Shown: piece by piece, positions 1 to 8,240 of the stretch | Layout: each line of letters begins with the position of its first letter | Position numbering within the stretch: position 1 is the stretch's first letter | Assembly: GCF_000591415.1 (NCBI RefSeq) | Contig: NZ_JEMF01000016.1 | Location: 121,991-185,990, forward strand | From: Cobetia crustatorum | GTDB lineage: Bacteria; Pseudomonadota; Gammaproteobacteria; Pseudomonadales; Halomonadaceae | Direction of reading: 5' to 3' | Length of the DNA: 64,000 nt | Notes under the pieces: generated by a model | Databases searched by the model: none | Told to the model about the DNA's origin: nothing | The model's input: only the letters and a program-made list of their open reading frames with translations | Position numbers and translations under genes: made by a program

Positions 1-88
1 AGCTTACAATTTAATTAAAAACATAGTTGAAGGATGAGGTAAAATTTTCTTTTTTATTTTTCAGGCTAGTTTATAGCTGGTGTATTGC

Positions 89-1159
89 TGTCGGGTCCCG
101 TGTGATTGATTACCTGCCTGTGAAAAATCTCGGGCCGCTTTTTTGCCAATCTTTCATGGCTAATATCGTTGCCTGATGATGTAATGCCTTCTACTGGATG
201 CAGTGATTGTAGAGCCAACAGTAATGCTTGAGTGTCTGTTCCAGGCCCTCCCTTGATTCGTAGCGCCGAGTCGCCAGCACATCGCTGATACGGCCATTGA
301 AGCGCTCGACCATCCCGTTGGTTTGGGGGTGCCCCGGACGTATGAGCCGGTGCTCCACATGATGCTGTACACAGGCCTTGTCGAAGAGATGGCCCCTGTC
401 GGCTTCTGTTCACCGCCCGACGTAAAACGACCGGTGAAACACTTCCCATTGTTTGTCAGCACCTTCTGAACCTTGAACGGCATCTTGTCGATAACGCGAT
501 GGAAGAACGCCTCTGCGTCTTTCGCTGACTTGCTGGAGCGCACCTCAAGATAGACCCATAGCGTGGCGCGGTCGATGGCCACGAACAGGTATCGTCGTTG
601 GGTCTCATAGGGCATCTGCGGCAGGTACTTGATGTCGTTGTGCAGGTAGCCTGGCTCGTAGTCCCGAAAGGCCTTGGGAGCCTGCTTGTTGTCTTCCTGG
701 TCCTGGCGTACCAGTTCAGCAAGCGCCGGCACCTGCCACCTTTTCAGCATCCGGTGCAAGGCAGCGCGAGAAAGGGGCAGATGAAGAAACTCACGAGCCA
801 CCACGAGGAGTTTATCCAGCCCCAGGCGAAGGAACGTTCTGGCAGCGATGAGCACTTCTTCCTGCTCCCTGTTGAGAGTGGCCAGGAGGTTATGACGCGT
901 GTGAGGACGATCATATACGTCGTCTCGATGTAGCCACCGGCGGATGGTCATATCGCTCACGCCAGAGCGCTCCGCCAATATCGTGTCCGGGATGTGGGCA
1001 GGAGCGGCCTGGATCTAGGCACGAATCTTGGGTGTGGTAGTAGCTTGCTTATGAAGCTTGATGTCCATCTCGATGCTCCTAAATGAACTGACGAAGAAGT
1101 CCTCTAGCAGCAATCAAAGGATAGCTCCTTTTCGTCAATTGAACATCCGAGACCCTACA
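89..1159 (-). mobile_element. Decayed IS481-family insertion sequence
   Basis: The element is bounded by imperfect terminal inverted repeats. The left end begins TGTCGGGTCCCG at 89 and the right end, read on the minus strand from 1159, begins TGTAGGGTCTCG, matching at 10 of 12 positions. The 1071 bp length is normal for IS481 elements. The outside flanks (TATTGC on the left, GTTAAC on the right) do not match, so no target duplication is visible. The transposase inside is broken, so the copy is not autonomous. Confidence 0.75.
110..1068 (-). pseudogene. IS481-family DDE transposase, inactivated
   Basis: Reading from the ATG at 1068, the protein has an N-terminal helix-turn-helix (AERSGVSDMTIRRWLHRDD), an rve-type integrase core with the first Asp region (HNDIKYLPQ and FVAIDRATLWVY), and a C-terminal part (HRLIRPGHPQTNGMVERFNG) ending MKDWQKSGPRFFTGR and TAA at 110. 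It carries four lesions: a TAG after about 13 codons, Asn in place of the second catalytic Asp (VLTNNGKCF instead of VLTDNG, codon 451-453), a frameshift between about 385 and 425, and a TAG at 191-193. The family assignment rests on these motifs and is strong. Activity is ruled out by the lesions. Confidence 0.85.
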
Positions 1160-1209
1160 GTTAACCTATTTTGGGCGGACTGTAAGTGTATGGACTCATT
1201 GATTTGGGG

Positions 1210-1335
1210 ATGAGGTTGATCATTCATACCCATCATCATGAGTTGTTTCGTTATGACGATGAATCTGTTTTCAATATCGGTGTCAATAGTATGATAGAAC
1301 TGGAATTTCCAACTTTTTTTCCGGAAGATAGATAA
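1210..1335 (+). CDS. Possible 41-residue ORF upstream of the defence operon
   Basis: An ATG at 1210 opens a 41-codon reading frame that ends TAA at 1335. The peptide begins MRLIIHTHHHELFRYDDESV and carries a His-rich stretch near the N terminus. A GGGG run directly abuts the ATG, which is too close for a good ribosome binding site. It lies between the IS481 remnant and the nuclease gene and could be a scrap of a gene cut by the insertion. I do not recognise it, and it may not be expressed. Confidence 0.15.
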   Translation: MRLIIHTHHHELFRYDDESVFNIGVNSMIELEFPTFFPEDR

Positions 1336-1376
1336 CTTATCTGGACATGAGGTTCCTTTAAGGGTTCAATTGGGAG

Positions 1377-1405
1377 TTGTTGGGTGATGTCCTGTGCCTT
1401 ATAAG
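1377..1405 (+). promoter_or_regulatory. Candidate sigma-70 promoter of the Lamassu/ABC-3C operon
   Basis: TTGTTG (1377-1382) and TATAAG (1400-1405) are separated by exactly 17 bp, about 50 bp upstream of the first gene of the operon. The ribosome binding site is probably AAGGGA just before the ATG at 1457. It is a prediction from spacing and consensus only. Confidence 0.4.
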
Positions 1406-1456
1406 ATCATTACAGGAATCTAGGAAACTAGTGGCTATTTAATAAGGGAAATTTGG

Positions 1457-3364
1457 ATGATCAAAAGGTTCCGGTTGGAGCGGAAGTCTCAATATGAGAA
1501 GCTAGTTATTGCTCAGCGCTTATCGGATATGCTTGATAAGTTCCTTGACGGACGGCGCGCTTCACTCTCAATCGGGGCTGAAAAGGGTGGTATTGACGAA
1601 TGGGATGACGTAGTTATCCTCCACTCTGCGGATTCCTTAGAGTATCTGCAGATCAAACGCCAAACTACAGATTTCTGCACCCAGAATTCAGATAAGACAA
1701 AACAGAAAGTCAAGGTGACAAAAGACGGATCTGCCCCTAATGAGCCTAAGGCTTCAGTCATTGATAAGGCATTCATTAGTCTCGCTAAGCACGCCGAATT
1801 AGGTACTTTTGACAGCCTTCCTAATCGTAAGTTTCAGCTAACCCTCGTTAGTACGAACTTGCAGATTAAAAAAGGCCTTAGAGTCGATCATTTGGAGGAA
1901 CTGTGTGAACTATGTCGTAAGGATGGCCTTGATCTGAACGATCTTGCTAGTCGCGAGGACGGTCCCACTAAACAAAACTATCTATGGTTAACGACTTGGT
2001 GCGGTTTTAAAGATTGGGAGCAGATTCGAGATACTCTGCGTCTAGTCACCATAGCCTGCGTAGGCAACGATTTGGCTCTGGAACAACGCGCCGTTGAATC
2101 ACTCGGACGTCACTTTTCCGATCCACAACGGACTCTTGGACGCCTCATAACTTACATCACTAGCGAGACATCTGATGTATCAGCTTTGGACTGCCATTCA
2201 GTAGCGCAAGAGCTCAAGGACGAGCTTCGCGCAGATATCGGAACCTGGGCCCAATATCATTTAGGTGATGAATCTCAGCTAATTGGCAAGTCATGGACTT
2301 TCGCGGGAACTCATGATCTTGGTGGAGTGACTCCTGGAACTGCACAGGGAGTTGTTGAGCACATGTGGAGCACTGAGCTCAGAAGTCGAAAGCTGAGGAT
2401 ATACGCTCCGTACACGCCCCCTTCTGGAGAAAATCTCACTCTTTCATCAGCAATACTGCGCATGGCTTTGCACTTGCCTAATGGCAGCCAGGGTCTAATG
2501 CTAGGCGAATCCACATGGCGCGATAGCGTCGGTTATGAAGTCGGGCACACACTCGGTTGTGGGGAGAGTGACCTAAAAAACCTCCCGTGGCTCGAAAACC
2601 CGGAGCGTCTTGCATGTACTTTGGATCATAAGTTCGAGACACAAGTCGCGATCCGGAAAGAAGCTGAGGCGCTCGCAAACGCTATGGACGAGCTCGTATG
2701 GCAACGTCTCATAGAGAGCGTTACTGATAAGTTTACGCGCATTACTGATATAGACCTTGCTGAAGCCATGGAAAATGTTTGGCTAAGTTGGTTAGCGGAT
2801 TTTAATAGCAATTCAAAAAGCCGTCGAAAATTCCTAGAACAACTTCTGTATCCAGAGACAGAAGGGAAAAATCCGAAGCACGCGCTTCGATTGGGGCCCC
2901 GCACCTTAGAGCTTCTGGTCACTGCAGTTGAAACTCTGCTGTTGGTTGCAGTGGGGGTTGCTGGAAACGGTACCAACTGGGCTTCTTTCCCGGATTGTAG
3001 GCAGGTACTGAGTATCGCCATTAAATACTGGTCTGGCCCCGTAGGCCACGCTCCAGAAGTCCGTGAACTGTCTGATGATCATTTGACATCGGTTACCGGC
3101 CCTTCCCCAGCACCTATTGTAATTCTGTCAGGCGTGAGTGCTTCTCCTTCAGAGCTCTTGAACATAGGGATGGCTGATGACGCTGAGACGGCTACTAGTA
3201 TGGCGGCCGAACGCCAGCCGTATCTTCTCGTTACACGGTCTAGGGTTTTTCAGCACCTGCGTAGGGGCACTTTGGCCTCTGTCCAAAAACACTTTATCCA
3301 GCAATCGCAAGATCGACTGCGTGCCCGACAGTCAGCCATCGAGACGAATGCGAAAGGAACCTGA
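1457..3364 (+). CDS. lmuA: Lamassu/ABC-3C effector with Cap4/DUF4297-type nuclease domain (LmuA-like)
   Basis: 635 residues. The N-terminal 75 or so residues look like the dsDNA-nuclease domain found in Cap4/DUF4297 proteins, a PD-(D/E)xK fold. Visible motif residues are E48, D50-D51 (DEWDDVV) and Q65-I-K67 (YLQIKRQ), the usual acidic pair plus QxK. The remaining 500 or so residues have no motif I can name. In ABC-3C proteins this part couples the effector to the ATPase. The gene is first in a tight operon: its TGA (3362-3364) is one base before the next ATG. The expected role is cleavage of invader or host DNA once the SMC-like partner senses phage or plasmid DNA. That function is inferred from family and context. 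GC is visibly lower than in the surrounding chromosome, suggesting horizontal acquisition. Confidence 0.75.
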   Translation: MIKRFRLERKSQYEKLVIAQRLSDMLDKFLDGRRASLSIGAEKGGIDEWDDVVILHSADSLEYLQIKRQTTDFCTQNSDKTKQKVKVTKDGSAPNEPKASVIDKAFISLAKHAELGTFDSLPNRKFQLTLVSTNLQIKKGLRVDHLEELCELCRKDGLDLNDLASREDGPTKQNYLWLTTWCGFKDWEQIRDTLRLVTIACVGNDLALEQRAVESLGRHFSDPQRTLGRLITYITSETSDVSALDCHSVAQELKDELRADIGTWAQYHLGDESQLIGKSWTFAGTHDLGGVTPGTAQGVVEHMWSTELRSRKLRIYAPYTPPSGENLTLSSAILRMALHLPNGSQGLMLGESTWRDSVGYEVGHTLGCGESDLKNLPWLENPERLACTLDHKFETQVAIRKEAEALANAMDELVWQRLIESVTDKFTRITDIDLAEAMENVWLSWLADFNSNSKSRRKFLEQLLYPETEGKNPKHALRLGPRTLELLVTAVETLLLVAVGVAGNGTNWASFPDCRQVLSIAIKYWSGPVGHAPEVRELSDDHLTSVTGPSPAPIVILSGVSASPSELLNIGMADDAETATSMAAERQPYLLVTRSRVFQHLRRGTLASVQKHFIQQSQDRLRARQSAIETNAKGT

Positions 3365-3365
3365 A

Positions 3366-3965
3366 ATGCTAAAAATCTCGGAGATGACTGAGGCAATCTT
3401 GAAGCGTGCCGAAGGTCGCTATGAAGTTAATATACCTGATACATTTGGATTTGCATTGCCGCCGAATGACGTTGACTCCGCTACGGTGCAACTAAAACGT
3501 ATCGGTAATGAAGGTGCGGGTTGGCGAACAGTATTGATAGCAGCCTTTCCCTTCGATTTGGCAAAGATCCAAAGCGCGTTTCGATGGGGTGCGGATATCC
3601 GTGACTTGCTTCCAGAGCCACAAATAGCCGACCTGTACATGTTTATGCTCATCGAGAGCATATCTCAAGAAGACGCGGCACGTCTTGAGGCTGATGATCG
3701 CTTCTGTAGAAAGATAGTTGCTCGAGAGCCGGAAGATGTTGACTCTTTTCTAGACCGTAGTTTCTTAGCGATACTTTCGCCTATAGGTCGTTCAGACACC
3801 ATCAGTGATCCACTTTTAGCGTCTTTGAGTTCACTGGGCCGAGAGCATTCATGGGTGGTGCCGCACTTGGATACATGGCGAGAATTACTGCTGTCTGGAA
3901 AATCGGGTGGTGATATTGCTGAAGACCTGAAAATTTCGGCGTTTAGTGACGAGGAATCCCAATGA
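3366..3965 (+). CDS. lmuC: ABC-3C middle component (LmuC/DdmB-like)
   Basis: 199 residues from ATG 3366, one base after the upstream stop, ending in an ATGA overlap with the ATPase gene. There is no signal peptide, membrane segment or catalytic motif. The sequence is a soluble, mostly helical protein with a short beta-rich N-terminal part (VQLKRIGNEGAG, TVLIAAFPFDL). The size, its position between nuclease and SMC-like genes, and general character fit the ABC-3C middle component, thought to bridge effector and ATPase. A longer in-frame extension upstream would overlap the nuclease gene, so the ATG at 3366 is preferred. The identification rests mainly on position, because the sequence itself gives little. 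Confidence 0.6.
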   Translation: MLKISEMTEAILKRAEGRYEVNIPDTFGFALPPNDVDSATVQLKRIGNEGAGWRTVLIAAFPFDLAKIQSAFRWGADIRDLLPEPQIADLYMFMLIESISQEDAARLEADDRFCRKIVAREPEDVDSFLDRSFLAILSPIGRSDTISDPLLASLSSLGREHSWVVPHLDTWRELLLSGKSGGDIAEDLKISAFSDEESQ

Positions 3966-6952
3966 AGCAGTTGAAGTCTATTACGCTTTCCAACATCCGT
4001 AGATTTGGCTCCGATACCACTATTGAAATTAGTCCGGGTGCAACTATTCTTCTGGCTCCGAATGGTACTGGAAAGACGTCCGTATTCGAAGCTATCGAGT
4101 TCGGCCTCACCGGCAAGATTTCTCGACTAGGCGAAAACCTTTCTCCAATCATTCGAGACACTCAAACCATGGCTCGAGTGAGCCTAGATTTCGGTGACAT
4201 GCAGGCCACTTCTCAGGTGAGTAACATTGGTAAAATTGAGAGATGGGGCGACTTAAGCTCTCTTTTTCCAGATGTATTACCTGAAGACATACCGTTCCTG
4301 CTTAGACTTACCCATTTGCTTGATCAACATGAGGCGGAATGGCTGGTAAAGGCAGATGCCAAAGTTGCAGGCTCTCAATTAGCTCGGTTGCCGATTGGTA
4401 AGGATGGCAGCCAGGTGAGTTCTGCCCTTGTCGGCATTCGTCGCGCACTTACAGAGCAACTGAAACAAGCTAAGAAAGCTATCGAAACACTTGAAGCCGA
4501 GTTTGAGGAATGGCTAAGCTTGACTCGTGAGCGTGATCTAGCTGCTTCTCAGTCCCAAGAGTCACTTCGTAGCAAAGAGCATATCGCTGACTCCATTTCA
4601 GGTATTGCTCGTCAGACTAAAAGCTTCGAACAGTTACCGGCAGGTCTACTGATGCAGCCGTTGGACCAAAATGGCTTGGAAGCGTTACACGATGCATTGG
4701 AGCAATTGGTGCAAGCTAAGCTAGACCAGCTTCGTGAGCAAATTACGGCGTTGACTAAGGTTGATGGCATCATAGCTCAGTTCGTTTCTGAGCAAGCACG
4801 TTCGGAGAAGCTTGGTAACGAACTTGTTACTGCTACGCATGAGCTTGAACAGAAGAAACAGGAGCGAGCCACAGTAGCTGCACATCATGAGAAACTCCAG
4901 AAGGAGTTGGTCACTGCAGAAGGTGAGCGTGATGCCATCGCTCAGCAGATCGAATGGTACGTAAATGAGACCCAGGCTAAGGAGGCTGTGGATCAACGTA
5001 AGCATCTACTGGAGACCGCTGACAAGGTTCTTGCCAGTGCTGAGTCCCAGGTTGCTATTTTACGTAGCGAGCATGAATACAATGAGCAGCTCGGCATACA
5101 GCATGAGTTCATCGAGAAACAACGCAAGGCGTTGCTACAAAAAGATGAGGAGCTTCTCAATGCTTATAAACTTTTGGATCGCTGGGAACAGACGCTTCAG
5201 CAGGACGCAGATGTCCAGGGCTCCATCAGTAGTGAAGAGGCGAAAGAAAATGTCCTTCAAGAACGTCTCCGAGCCTCGGTTTCGTTAAGAGTATCGGCTG
5301 AAACTGAGGTTCTGGCCGCGAAGAGCCACCACGAGAGTTTGACCTCGGCTGCTGATTCGATACGGCAAGCCGTGGCGTCCATTGCGGCTCACCTACCAAG
5401 CGATCGCGGTGACTGCCCCTTATGTGGCGAAGAGCACGGAGACGTAGTTCTACATGAACGTGTAGCTAAGGCGTTGGAGGCTATCGACCCTAATGTTCTT
5501 GACGCTGAACGACGGAGCAAGAAAGCAACAGATACTTTGCGCAAATGTGTAGAAGAAGTAACACATATAGAATCAGAATTGAGCTCATGCAAGGACAGAA
5601 TTGCTGAGCTTTATTCTCAGCAGAAAAACTTAGATGAAGAAATTAACCACTTCAGAAATAACTCTTTGCTCGACGGAGATACAGTAACACTTGCGAGAGA
5701 GTCGATACAGTACCGTGAAGATGCAAATGTAGTAGCCAAGCTCCAGCTCGATGAGAAACAACGTAATCTTGCGCCGCCACTAGGCCATGATGTCTTTGAG
5801 CAGACCAAAAACGCCTACGATTCGGCTATTCGTTCATTAGATTCCGCGCAGCAGGGCCGAGCACATGCTAGCAGCAGGCTCGAGCAGGCGACCGCGGCAT
5901 TGGCAGCGTTCACTACAGACACTCCGCCAGAAAAAACGCTTGAAGAGTTATCCTTTGCGCAAAATCAAAATGCTAAAAAGATCGCAGAGCTCATCGCTAA
6001 TCTGACGGCAGAGGAGTCTGCTTCGGGGCGGAAGAAGGCTCAACTGATCGAAGTTATGAATAGGATCTCTGATCTGGAAAAAGACTTATCTTATGTCCAA
6101 TCTCGACTTGATGATGTTCGAGCATCCTGGCGCCAACTAGCATTTTCTGGTGATCCAACTACTGAGGTTGCGAGGAGTCGAGAGGCTCAGTTGCAGTCTG
6201 TTGTCACCGATCTGGCTCGGCACACAGAAACACTACAAACTATTAAAATTGAAATTGGTGCTTGGCGCAAATTGGAGCAGGCACGCCTCGCTCAGAGTAT
6301 CCTTGATCGTAGGCGGGGCGAGTTATCGGAGGCTGAATTTACTAACAATCTTCGTCAGCTAATGGAGCAAGAAAAATCGAGCCAAGAGCATCTATTGCAG
6401 CTATCCGGTGCCATGGACACGCTCGATAAGTCTCTAGGAAAAGAAATTGCTAATGTTCAACAATACGTGCTATCTGTGGTTCCGCGATGGCAGGCGCTCT
6501 TAAAGCGAGTAGTTAGAGAACAACGTTTTACCGAGACTAATCTGGATTTACGCAGTTCCTATAGAAAGGAACGAGCTAAGGTATCGGTACCACTACATGG
6601 GGAGTCAGTTCCAGTGCCGGCGATAGCTAGTGAGGCTCAGCTGACGGATTTGCAACTGACTTTTCTGCTGTCAATGGCACTGGATCATTCATGGTCTCCC
6701 TGGCGTGGTCTGCTTCTAGACGACCCAACCCAACATCATGACTTGGTACATGCAGCTTCAGTATTCGATGTGCTTCGTGATTATATTGTCGATCATGGTT
6801 TCCAGGTCGTAATTGCAACCCATGACGCTCTTCAAGCTCGTTACTTCATGCGTAAGTTACAAAATGACGGGATCGAAGCTCGCATATGGTCTCTCGCTCC
6901 AACCCCTGAGGGCGTTATTGCCTCAGAAAGTCCATGGCCGGGTAGAAGTTAG
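3962..6952 (+). CDS. lmuB: SMC/Rad50-like ABC ATPase with zinc hook (LmuB/DdmC-like)
   Basis: 996 residues. Walker A is LAPNGTGKTS at residues 31-40. Long Gln/Glu-rich coiled-coil segments flank a Rad50-type hook C485-P-L-C488 (GDCPLCGEEHGD). The C-terminal half-domain has a degenerate signature region (ASEAQLTDLQLTFLLS), Walker B LLLDDPTQHHD with D920-D921, and a switch His in VIATHD. The position normally occupied by catalytic Glu is Asp. Rad50/SMC proteins use this layout to dimerise and clamp DNA. In Lamassu and ABC-3C systems the protein is the sensor that triggers the effector. Its start overlaps the preceding stop (ATGA), so the three genes are probably translationally coupled. RecN or SbcC are poorer fits because of the neighbours and the DDP motif. 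Confidence 0.8.
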   Translation: MKQLKSITLSNIRRFGSDTTIEISPGATILLAPNGTGKTSVFEAIEFGLTGKISRLGENLSPIIRDTQTMARVSLDFGDMQATSQVSNIGKIERWGDLSSLFPDVLPEDIPFLLRLTHLLDQHEAEWLVKADAKVAGSQLARLPIGKDGSQVSSALVGIRRALTEQLKQAKKAIETLEAEFEEWLSLTRERDLAASQSQESLRSKEHIADSISGIARQTKSFEQLPAGLLMQPLDQNGLEALHDALEQLVQAKLDQLREQITALTKVDGIIAQFVSEQARSEKLGNELVTATHELEQKKQERATVAAHHEKLQKELVTAEGERDAIAQQIEWYVNETQAKEAVDQRKHLLETADKVLASAESQVAILRSEHEYNEQLGIQHEFIEKQRKALLQKDEELLNAYKLLDRWEQTLQQDADVQGSISSEEAKENVLQERLRASVSLRVSAETEVLAAKSHHESLTSAADSIRQAVASIAAHLPSDRGDCPLCGEEHGDVVLHERVAKALEAIDPNVLDAERRSKKATDTLRKCVEEVTHIESELSSCKDRIAELYSQQKNLDEEINHFRNNSLLDGDTVTLARESIQYREDANVVAKLQLDEKQRNLAPPLGHDVFEQTKNAYDSAIRSLDSAQQGRAHASSRLEQATAALAAFTTDTPPEKTLEELSFAQNQNAKKIAELIANLTAEESASGRKKAQLIEVMNRISDLEKDLSYVQSRLDDVRASWRQLAFSGDPTTEVARSREAQLQSVVTDLARHTETLQTIKIEIGAWRKLEQARLAQSILDRRRGELSEAEFTNNLRQLMEQEKSSQEHLLQLSGAMDTLDKSLGKEIANVQQYVLSVVPRWQALLKRVVREQRFTETNLDLRSSYRKERAKVSVPLHGESVPVPAIASEAQLTDLQLTFLLSMALDHSWSPWRGLLLDDPTQHHDLVHAASVFDVLRDYIVDHGFQVVIATHDALQARYFMRKLQNDGIEARIWSLAPTPEGVIASESPWPGRS

Positions 6953-7021
6953 CCCTTTCGGAAATGATAGTGGCTCTTTCAGTTCTAGACTGGGCGGTCT
7001 CAAGTTCCAAGTGCAATGCTA

Positions 7022-8000
7022 TTAAGGGGGGCTCGGACCGCCGAGGTAGTTCTTGAGTACCTCGGCGTAGACTTCCTGTGGAGATCGCCAATCTATTGTC
7101 TGGTGAGCCCGTGTGTTCAGTGAGTCGGCGATCTCGTCGAGCTCTGCCTGGCTGTAGACGGAGAGATCCGTGCCCTTTGGCAAATACTGACGCAACAGTC
7201 CGTTGGTTTTCTCGTTCGAACCTCGCTCAGGAGCTATGCGGGGCAGCAAAGTAGATCGTCGTGCCGGTCTTCTGGGTGATCTCGGAATGTTTCACCATCT
7301 CTCTGCCTTGATTGTAGATCATGGACAAGCGCATTAATCGCGGCACCTCGTTTAGCTTGTAGCTGGAGCCAACGGCCGCTGCGGTGGTGCCATCCACTTT
7401 TGCCAGAGTAACCAATCGCGTGGTGCATTCGACCAGCGTACCGACGGCAGCGCGATTGTTGGCGCCGATGATGAGATCGCTCATAGTGGCCAGGCCTTAA
7501 GCGATCTTCGACCTCAGGCAGTCGCGCGTGGATGCTGATCAGATCGGGGATCTAGTTGTGGCGATCTGTTCCACGACTTCGTGGCCGGCGTTTGCCGTTG
7601 CCTTGTCGCAGGCAGGCGGCTACCGAGGGGCATCACATAGACCGCGTTATAGATGGCCTCGTGCGAGACTTGTCGACGTGAATCGTAGGGAGACATGCGC
7701 TTTAGTGTGCGGGTTATCTGACGCGGTGACTAGTTGCGCAGCATATGGACCGCAACATTCAAACAACTCCCCGTCAGAGTGAAGTTTGGGGCGCCTACGG
7801 GGCCGATGGTGTGTTATGCGAGCCTGGTAGCCTACGAGGCTGTCATCGTAGCCATGGATGGAGTGGCGAGCGATTTCTAGCGACACGATACTCGACTTGC
7901 GGCCCAGATGATGGACGATAGCTCGGGGCGAGTGATTCGCTTCCATCATCATGATATCGGCTCGGTCTTCAGCAGAAAGATGGCGATAGCAGTGGTTCAT
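7022..8000 (-). pseudogene. IS30-family transposase, frameshifted
   Basis: Three or more frames read in order give an IS30 transposase. The N terminus is MNHCYRHLSAEDRADIMMME, followed by GYQARITHHRPRRRPKLH, then SHEAIYNAVYVMP, LIIGANNRAAVGTLVE, KVDGTTAAAV, EVPRLMRLSM, ERGSNEKTNGLLRQYLP and LGGPSPP with stop TAA at 7022. The frame changes at roughly 7730, 7500 and 7240. The second catalytic Asp of the usual TYDQGREM motif is Asn here (IYNQGREM, codon 7311-7313), while the Glu in SNEKTNG is kept. A likely end sequence, GGCGGTCTCAAGTTCCAAGT, lies just outside the stop near 6996. I could not find its partner on the right, so the right boundary is unknown. Confidence 0.85.
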
Positions 8001-8059
8001 AGCAACACCGTACCTGATGGGTCACGAGTTGTGTCGGGTTTCGTCTAATTGATTACAGC

Positions 8060-8240
8060 CTAAGTAAACAGCTCTAGTCGTTCGGCCAGCCACTCTTTCA
8101 TTAATGCAATAGGTGCCCTGCGGTGTAGTGCTTTCGAGAAATATTTGCAATACCACCCCGAGTATCTGTTCTAAATCCTCATTCGAGTCATAGCGCTGAG
8201 TAGCTTTGTTATCGACTTTTGTAGAATAAAATATACCGAG
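8060..8240 (-). pseudogene. C-terminal fragment of a second IS481-type transposase
   Basis: On the minus strand one frame gives KATQRYDSNEDLEQIL and a neighbouring frame gives ALHRRAPIALMKEWLAERLE followed by LFT and TAG at 8060-8062. Together they match the end of IS481-family transposases (RYxSxEDLEQTL...QSALxxxTPIxAMKEWQ...PELF). The junction lies near 8140 and includes a frameshift. It is not the same element as the one at 89-1159, whose end reads RRYESREGLEQTL...KALHHQATILAMKDWQ. No upstream part of this second element remains. Confidence 0.6.

Noticed and set aside
598..933. 111-residue plus-strand frame across the IS481 remnant
   Set aside because: It is antisense to the transposase core, which has clear conserved motifs on the minus strand.
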